Shown piece after piece: positions 57,964-64,000 of a DNA stretch of 64,000 nt. A program made the position numbers and the translations under genes. This stretch comes from Nitrospira sp. (GTDB taxonomy: Bacteria; Nitrospirota; Nitrospiria; Nitrospirales; Nitrospiraceae): assembly GCA_031315995.1 (NCBI GenBank), contig JALDRG010000015.1, positions 18,329-82,328 on the forward strand, given 5' to 3'. The notes beneath the pieces are model-generated. The model ran no database searches. It was not told where the DNA came from and saw nothing but the letters and a program-made list of their open reading frames with translations. Position 1 is the first letter of the stretch. Each line of letters starts with the position of its first letter.

Positions 57964-58509
57964 ATGTGGTCACAGACGATGACCGTGAGCAGGTTCTCCT
58001 TGTTACTGGTGGTATGTGGTGTCGGCGTTATTCCCGCAGTGCCTGTGTTAGGCGCCAATCCGGATTCGGTGCCCGTTGCCGACATGAGACATATCAAAAA
58101 ATTCGTGGCGGTCGAAGTGCAGACCCAAGGCACCGCCGAGAAGCTTGGCATCAACAGCGCGGAGTTGACCGATGTGACACGCATGACCTTGCTCAATAAG
58201 GTACCGGGGATTGCGCTTGAAGGGTCGACTGGCCCCTCCCCCGACGCACCTGAGCGGCCCAACCAACTCGGATTTTTCACCTGCGAGGTCTGGACGGTGG
58301 GCGAGCAGTATATTGCCGCCTATCACGTAGACTGTAATGCAGGGTCGTACACCGCACAGAAGACGCCCGGGAGCCTCTGGAATCAAGCGATCCTCGGGTA
58401 TGGCCCGAGGGATGAAGTCTCTGATGCCGTTCGGAAAGGAGTACGCGCCATGGTTGAGCTGTTTGCGAGTACCTTTTCGAATGCTCGTATGGATGCAGGC
58501 GGCCGGTAG
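57964..58509 (+). CDS. Exported unknown protein
   Basis: 181 residues from ATG 57964 (GGGGAG seven bases upstream). Signal segment 9-29 (RFSLLLVVCGVGVIPAV). The mature part is mixed with several Cys (FFTCEVWTV, YHVDCNAGSY). No family recognised. 298 bases follow without a supportable gene. Confidence 0.68.
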   Translation: MWSQTMTVSRFSLLLVVCGVGVIPAVPVLGANPDSVPVADMRHIKKFVAVEVQTQGTAEKLGINSAELTDVTRMTLLNKVPGIALEGSTGPSPDAPERPNQLGFFTCEVWTVGEQYIAAYHVDCNAGSYTAQKTPGSLWNQAILGYGPRDEVSDAVRKGVRAMVELFASTFSNARMDAGGR

Positions 58510-58807
58510 GGAGTGGTTTTCAGCCGGCGAGACTGCGAACTGGCCTGTTGCGAAGCGCCGGTTCTCGCGGGTTTGAGAAGACAGTTCTTTCTTGAGGCCG
58601 AGGCCCACGCTCTGAGTCTCGCCCCCCTCGATGCTCTTGGCGGATAATCCTCCATCTATCTGTGCGAGGTTCTCGCCGTTATGTCGTGCACCTGAGTGTT
58701 TCCAACATTCTCCGAAGGCCCACCGACTTCTTCGTAGTCTCGCGCTGAACTCTTAAAGATCCCTTTTTTCTTGTCTGCATTCGGATGCCACATAGAATAC
58801 GAGGAGT

Positions 58808-60062
58808 ATGGCTGATTTGGACTCAGGTCGGCGCGGCTCTCGCTCCTATGGTTGATGGCTTTTCGGGTTCCTGCTCCTGTTTCTCTTCCGTGTGGTTGCG
58901 CAGCTCATTCAAGCGTTCTCGCCGGTCTCCTTTCTTTCATCATTTGAAATCTGGCAGAGCGGGGCTCTCCCGTATCCGCTGCTGGTCGCCTTCCAATTCA
59001 TGATCATCATCGCCTGTATGCGCATGGTGCGGAGCGTTCTGTGCGGGACCGTCGTCCCCTCAGACAAGAAGGGACGATTCTTTCTGGCCCTGGGCTGGGT
59101 GTATTTGATCGCGATGGGAATGCGGTTATTGGTCGGGCTCACTATCGCACCGGATCATTATTGGTTTAGTGCCTTGGACAGGAGCATCTCTGTGATAACC
59201 CTCCTCCGGTACGTGGCGTATCCAATCCTATTGTTGGCTTGCTTGTTCGGCAACATGCTGTTGCTCCGGCAAGGAACAGGATTCGTGGCGGCGACCTATG
59301 TGCCGGTGACCTTGGGGACTCTGCTCGTCATGGCGTTGGAGGGCATGATCCCCTATCGGGCAGATTGGCGACCGTCGCGGGCCGAGGTGGTTCAAGACTC
59401 GACATTTCTGGCGCTCGTGCATGTGGTGCTGCCCAAGGCGTTGCCATGGCGTCGGTGTTCGTCATCTTCCAGGTGTGCGATGGACGAGGGTGGGTGGTGG
59501 CGTCCTGGTGGCCGAATGATTGGCTCGTGTTGGCCCAAACCCTGGTGATGGTGCGGATCGTCGACGGCATGGGTACTGGCTGCATCGCATCAGCCACGAG
59601 TGGGAACCGCTCTGGCGCTTTCACGCGGTACATCATTTCCCGCAGCGACTTTATACGCTCAACGTGGGGCGGTTCCATCCCATCGATAAGAGCCTGCAAT
59701 TTATGTTCGATACCCTGCCATTTATCGCGTTGGGCGTCCATGAGGTGTTGAGCCTGTATTTTGTGTGGTATGCCGTGAACGGGTTCTTTCAGCATTCCAA
59801 CGTGAATGTGCGGCTGGGATGGTTGAACTATGTGGTCAGCGGGCCGGAACTGCATCGATGGCACCATTCCATGCTCAAAGAGGAGTCCAACCATAATTAC
59901 GGCAACCACCTGATCGTCTGGGATGTCGTCTTCGGGTCACGCTACCTGCCGGCAGATCGTGAAGTCGGCATGCTTGGATTGATGAATCGGCGGTATTCGG
60001 ACGGCTTTGTGGCGCAAATGACGGCGCCCTTCACACCCGGCTTGGATAAGGCAATTGTATGA
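58808..60062 (+). pseudogene. Broken fatty-acid hydroxylase/sterol desaturase-type gene
   Basis: Three frames give one membrane di-iron protein. Frame a from ATG 58808 has a TGA at 58853-58855, then a long hydrophobic part (FGFLLLFLFRVVAQLI onward); frame b (about 59440-59560) reads MASVFVIFQVCDGRGW; frame c (from about 59567) gives the His-rich boxes HRISHEWEPLWRFHAVHH and GPELHRWHHS then NHNYGNHLIVWD. So at least two frameshifts and perhaps one nonsense codon. His boxes are intact. Stop overlaps the GH3 start (ATGA). Confidence 0.8.
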
Positions 60063-61698
60063 ACGCCGGGATGTTTTCAATTCTCAATGACCCGGCGGCG
60101 TCGCTCTCTCTGACCTTGACCAAGTATCGCGATTGGAATCCGTTCATCGCGATGACTGCGCATCCGGAAGCGGTTCAACGGGCTGTTCTCCGGGGCATTC
60201 TGGCAAAACAGGCTGCCGCGACGTTCGGCGCCGCGCATCGCTTCGCCTCTCTCCGGACCTACGAGGAGTTTGCCCGCGAAGTTCCGGTCTGTACCTATGA
60301 AGACTTGCGGCCGGCCATCGAGTCTCAAGAGCAGAACAAGGAGCCGCACCTTACGTCTGATCAGCCCATACTCTTTGCCCAAAGCAGCGGGACCACCGGC
60401 GCGCCGAAGCACATTCCGATCCTCAGGGAGACCGTCGACTCGATTCGCCGCTACCAGCGGCTCTTTGCCTATGCGCAATGGCAGGGAGTGCCGACGATCT
60501 ATCCAGGCAGTGTGTTGGTGATCAGTGGACAGACCGTGGAAGGTCATTTGCCGGGGGCACGCCGTTCGGATTGATGTCGAGGCTCCTGTACGACTGTTTG
60601 CCGGCTGCGATTCGGCGAAAGAGCCTGCTCACAGATGGGCCTCCGGCCGGGTCGGACTATCGACAACGATATCTCAACATCGCGCTCCGGGCCTTGGCGG
60701 ATCCTTCCCTGTCCGTGTTGGCGACGCCCAATCCATCGACGATTCTAAAATTGTTGGAACTGATTCGTTCCGAATTCGAAGCCCTGCTCGATGCCCTGTC
60801 AGGTGGGTCGCAGGCGAGCCTGTGTCCGCAATCCTTCGGTCCGCCTGTGAGCCCCGCGCGTGTGGCCTGGCTCCGGACATTGAGGGGGCAGCCGGCCTGT
60901 CTGGATTACGCAACTCTGTGGCCGGATTTGCAGGCCGTGGTGACTTGGACGGGCGGAAACTGTGGCCTGCTCGTTCCGAAGCTCAGATCGTTGTTGCCGC
61001 CACAGACTAGAATCATTGAAATGGGCTATCTCTCCAGCGAGTGTTTGGGGACGGTGAATGTGGATGTGGTGAACAACCGATGCCTTCCAACGCTACACGA
61101 ACACCTGTTCGAATTTGTGGAGGTCAGTGACGACGAACCAGAGCGGGTACCGGTCTTGTTGCACGAAACCGAGGCGGGGCGTAAGTATTCCGTCATTGTC
61201 ACAGCGGCGCATGGCCTCTACCGGTATGCAATGCACGATCTTGTGGAGGCGACGGGCTACTTCAATCGCACGCCCACGGTGGCGTTCGTCCAAAAAGGGA
61301 AAGGGATCACCAATATCACGGGGGAAAAGCTCTACGAACATCAGGTTATCGAGGCTGTCGAGCAGGTGCTGAGAGAGCGAGGGATGACATCGGAATTTTT
61401 TATCATGTTGGCCGATGTCGAGGAGATGCGCTAGACCCTGAGCCTGGAGCATGCCTCGCCACCGGATGATCTCGGGATCCTGCTGGAGGAGCGCCTCTCG
61501 TCGATGAATATTGAATTTAAGGCGAAGCGAGCCAGTGGGCGGCTCCAGCCGATTCGTGTGCTTCGCTTGAGTGCTGGCTCCGGGGTTGCCTATCGGCAAC
61601 ACTGCGTGAATAAGGGGCAGCGGGAGGTGCAGTTCAAAGTCATCCGGTTGCAGTATGCCCAAGAGTGTACATTCAATTTCGAGACACACGGGAGATGA
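60059..61698 (+). pseudogene. Broken GH3-type acyl-acid amido synthetase gene
   Basis: GH3 enzymes (known best from plants) adenylate carboxylic acids and join them to amino acids. Frame a reads SSGTTGAPKHIPI (ATP loop) up to VLVISGQTVEG near 60543; frame b continues FAGGTPFGLMSRLLYDCLP through ARVAWLRTL, GGNCGLLVPKL and VEEMR, where a TAG (61432-61434) replaces a probable TAC (Tyr). After it, in the same frame, TLSLEHASPPDD and AKRASGRLQPIRVLRL to GQREVQFKVIRLQYA end the domain. Thus one frameshift and one nonsense codon. Confidence 0.82.
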
Positions 61699-61705
61699 TG
61701 GGGCT

Positions 61706-62799
61706 ATGCGACTGAGTCAACTGGCGATGACCTCGTTGGAGATTCCGTTCCGGCAGGCGTTCACGCATGCGTCGGCCACCCGGACCATGACTGAAACGGT
61801 GCTGGTTCGAGCAGAGTCCGCAGGCGGCCTGATCGGAATGGGGGAAGGCTGTCCGCGTCGATATGTCACGGGGGAAACCGTGGCCGGTGCGCGGGAGTTT
61901 TTCAGCAATCATCAGGCCGATTGGTTGCGATTTACGACGGTCGAGGAACTTCGAGCATGGGGGCAGGCGAATGCGGCGCTGATCGATCGAAATCCGGCGG
62001 CCTGGTGCGCCGTTGAAACAGCCTGCCTCGATCTCTTGGGGAAAGAAACGGATCGGCCGATCGAGGCGGTATTGGGTGGAAACCGATTGTCGGCGCCCTT
62101 CCGATACTCGACGGTACTGGGTGCGGAGAAGTTGTCGACCTTTCAGAAGCAACTGCATCAGTATCTGACTGGGGGATTCACCGATTTCAAGGTGAAGGTG
62201 ACGGGCGATCTTCGGACTGATCGGGAGCGAGTTGCAGCTTTTATGACTGTGGGGCCAAGACCCTCCGGTTGCGTTTGGATGCCAACAATCGCTGGCAGTG
62301 TGGAGACGAGGCCGTGAGTTACCTCCAGCAATTGGAGGTGCAATTCGTCGCAGTAGAGGAGCCGTTGCAGGTCGGCGACTATGAAAGGTGTCGCTCGGTG
62401 TCTAAGAAGTGTGGCGTGCCGATTATTTTGGACGAGAGTGTCATTCGAGCGGAGCAGTTCCCGCTGTTTGCAGAGGACCCTGGCCGATGGATCATCAATA
62501 TTCGCGTTTCGAAGATGGGCGGAATCATGCGGGTACTCGCTGTGGCGGCGCGAGCCAAGGCTTGCGGTATTCCGATTGTCGTCGGCGCCCAGGTCGGGGA
62601 AACCAGCATTCTCACGAGAGCGGCGTTGGCTGTGGCGGATCAATATTGGGGAATTGTGATGGCCCAGGAGGGGGCGTTCGGAACACATTTGCTCGAATAC
62701 GATCTCTGCGACCCGCCCGTGATGTTCGGCCAAGGCGGGTGTCTCAACAGTCTCTCTTTTTCCACCTGTCCGGGTCTCGGTCTGGCGTATGTGCAATGA
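61706..62799 (+). pseudogene. Broken enolase-superfamily (dipeptide epimerase-type) gene
   Basis: Frame a (ATG 61706) reads the capping domain and DFKVKV (KxK general base), then frame b from about 62240 reads LRLDANNRW (metal Asp), VAVEEPL (metal Glu), ILDESV (metal Asp) and RVSKMGG (Lys). The set Lys-x-Lys / Asp-Glu-Asp / Lys is that of the muconate-lactonising/dipeptide-epimerase group. One frameshift near 62240 breaks it. Seven bases after GH3. Confidence 0.78.
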
Positions 62800-63284
62800 G
62801 GCATGAGCTCTCAATTACGGTAAGAATAGGGCCGGCGCCGTCTTTCAAGGCGTATCTTCTGCTGCATTCGTGATTTTCCCATTACTCCGAGATAAGACAG
62901 CAGGCGAATCCAGGTGCGCCCTCGACGCTATTACTTCACCGAGTACTCCGCCCACGCGAGTCATCTCCACCGCAAAGGCTATTTTATGGTTCTCTGCTCC
63001 TAGCGTTCCAGTTCAGACAGTATTGCTACCTAGGTTATAGTCTTCCATTTTCTGATGGCCACCTAGAATGTGATGTTCTGGCTGCTCTCGCTTGCAAGAA
63101 ACTCAGGTGTTGCTGGCCTTGATGCCAGGAAGGGGACCTCTGTTCTTAGCGCGATGATTCGAATGGAGGAGGTGGCGATTCTACTGAGGTAGCGGTGTAA
63201 CGGTAGTCTCCTCAGGCGTGACGTAATTTAGAGGCCAAACTTGAGTAATCTGTTCCGGGTGTGTTCAAGCGGTGAGACGTGCAT
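62800..63284. other. 485 bases with no supportable gene
   Basis: Stops in all frames and lower GC than the neighbours. No hairpin or repeat is clear. Confidence 0.45.
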
Positions 63285-63578
63285 TCACCGAGGATCCGTA
63301 CGCCCACGGTGTGTTGCAGGCTCGATTCTCACAAAATGCGTCTGATCTTGAACCTGAAGATTGATACTCTCGGTAGAGATGAAAAGTTCCGGTCACCACC
63401 GTACATCTAGCATATATGCTCCAGGCTGAAGTCTGAGCCGCGTGAATTCGTTTGAAGTAAGATCGCAAACCTTTCGTTCATTGATCCACACTGACGCTTC
63501 CCTCAGCACCGGAGGGGCCACATCAACTCGTTTTCGCATCCACACTTTCCACATCCGCAATGATCGTATGTAATCCAC
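63285..63578 (-). pseudogene. Broken small DUF2846-like protein
   Basis: Minus-strand frame: EASVWINERKV, LQPGAYMLDVRW, a TGA (63393-63395), then PELFISTESINLQVQDQTHF and a stop at 63285. The pattern V.x.x.G..x.l...PG.y.l.v.W is that of DUF2846. The TGA may be a mutated TGG. Overlaps the end of the next gene. Confidence 0.35.
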
Positions 63579-64000
63579 TTGAGCCAGCTGGTTGCGGCCG
63601 AATCAACTCGGCGATCTGGGGCTGCCCCTTGCTGTCGATCGCGCGGACGGCAACCTGGTATTTCCCACGTTTGGGCGGATGCCAGGTGTAATTCCAAATG
63701 ACCCAGGAGTAGGGCGACATAGGAGTTTCGATCTCGCAGGAATCCCACGTTCTGGCTGCATCCACGCTGATTTCTACCCTGCTGATCGAGTTTGGCCCGC
63801 CGAAGGCGATGCCGCGGAATCGCTGTTCGGGACCGCGTAATGTCTGGTAGTGGCCGGGGGAATCGATGCGGGAGAAAGTTTTAATTGTGCCGTCGTCGGT
63901 CCACCCTTTGCGCTGCCAGTAGCCGCGATAATCCCCGGCATAGGCTTCGATTTCGACGATCCATTTGACGTTCTTAATACCGTACAGCCCCGGGACGAGT
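63523..64000 (-). CDS. Sulfite oxidase-family molybdenum protein, C-terminal part (cut by window edge)
   Basis: Reading from the window edge: LVPGLYGIKNVKWIVEIEAY, then the Mo-co dimerisation domain with RGIAFGGPNSISRVEISVD, SPYSWVIWNYTWHPPKRGKY, and ends in GLHTIIADVES. GIKNVKW matches the sulfite oxidase/nitrate reductase-type fold. The gene's N-terminal and cofactor-binding part lies outside the window. Stop at 63523-63525. Confidence 0.85.
   Translation of the reverse strand, partial: LVPGLYGIKNVKWIVEIEAYAGDYRGYWQRKGWTDDGTIKTFSRIDSPGHYQTLRGPEQRFRGIAFGGPNSISRVEISVDAARTWDSCEIETPMSPYSWVIWNYTWHPPKRGKYQVAVRAIDSKGQPQIAELIRPQPAGSSGLHTIIADVESVDAKTS

Noticed and set aside
58808..62799. Programmed frameshifting to explain the three broken genes
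   Set aside because: No slippery heptamer with a downstream structure seen at the break points and in-frame stops also occur.

Overview
The window looks like a chromosomal segment of a nitrite-oxidising Nitrospira. The strongest pointer is a periplasmic chlorite dismutase whose catalytic residues and flanking segments match the form I know from Nitrospira defluvii. It lies inside a purine operon. A NarK-type nitrate/nitrite carrier, GC-rich codon use and many lineage-type hypothetical proteins agree with this. The assignment rests on recall of family sequences, not on a search.

Layout. 1-3546 (minus strand): groEL (cut by the window edge), groES, a secreted N,N-dimethylformamidase-like protein and an RpoH-type sigma factor. 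3826-15701 (plus): NarK-like carrier, then ribBA, ribH, nusB, purB, cld, purC, a small membrane protein, purS, purQ, purL, purF; that is riboflavin and purine synthesis with cld in the middle. 15704-18494: wreckage of a lasso-peptide (RiPP) cluster: broken B2 peptidase, broken PqqD-like B1, a 39-residue precursor-like peptide, a broken HprK-like kinase, and an intact RiPP-type nucleotidyltransferase. 18686-22420: thioredoxin-like, small unknown, degenerate metallo-beta-lactamase-like, TPR, unknown, and methyltransferase genes in tight order. 22350-35449: mixed genes including a DCC-family pseudogene, a TPR metallopeptidase, recG, ppx/gppA, a PqqD-like/methyltransferase fusion, a cupredoxin, an H1-like basic/acidic protein, a secreted Lon-type protease and a pentapeptide-repeat protein. 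35548-37229: scpA-scpB, closed by a large hairpin. 38270-48604: a 989-residue NHL-repeat protein, then guaB, guaA, a RluB-type synthase, aspS, aroC. 48710-58509: DUF190-crcB, an RNase HI-ABC ATPase fusion, a trypsin/PDZ protease, Slp lipoprotein, YpfJ-type peptidase, haem peroxidase, a second pseudouridine synthase, DUF302. 58808-63578: three consecutive broken genes that once formed an operon (fatty-acid hydroxylase/desaturase, GH3 acyl-amido synthetase, enolase-superfamily epimerase) and a broken small protein. 63523-64000: C-terminus of a sulfite-oxidase-family protein.

How it fits together. The left half is core metabolism: flavin and purine synthesis, with guaAB further right supplying GMP. 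Between the core blocks lie two zones of gene decay (15.7-17.2 kb and 58.8-63.6 kb) and one isolated pseudogene (22.8-23.2 kb). Each decay zone held a small biosynthetic cluster. The most unusual observations are the decaying lasso cluster with its surviving precursor-like peptide and nucleotidyltransferase, the RNase HI-ABC ATPase fusion, and the broken hydroxylase-GH3-epimerase operon, whose product I cannot name. No tRNA, rRNA, CRISPR array, integrase or insertion sequence was recognised.
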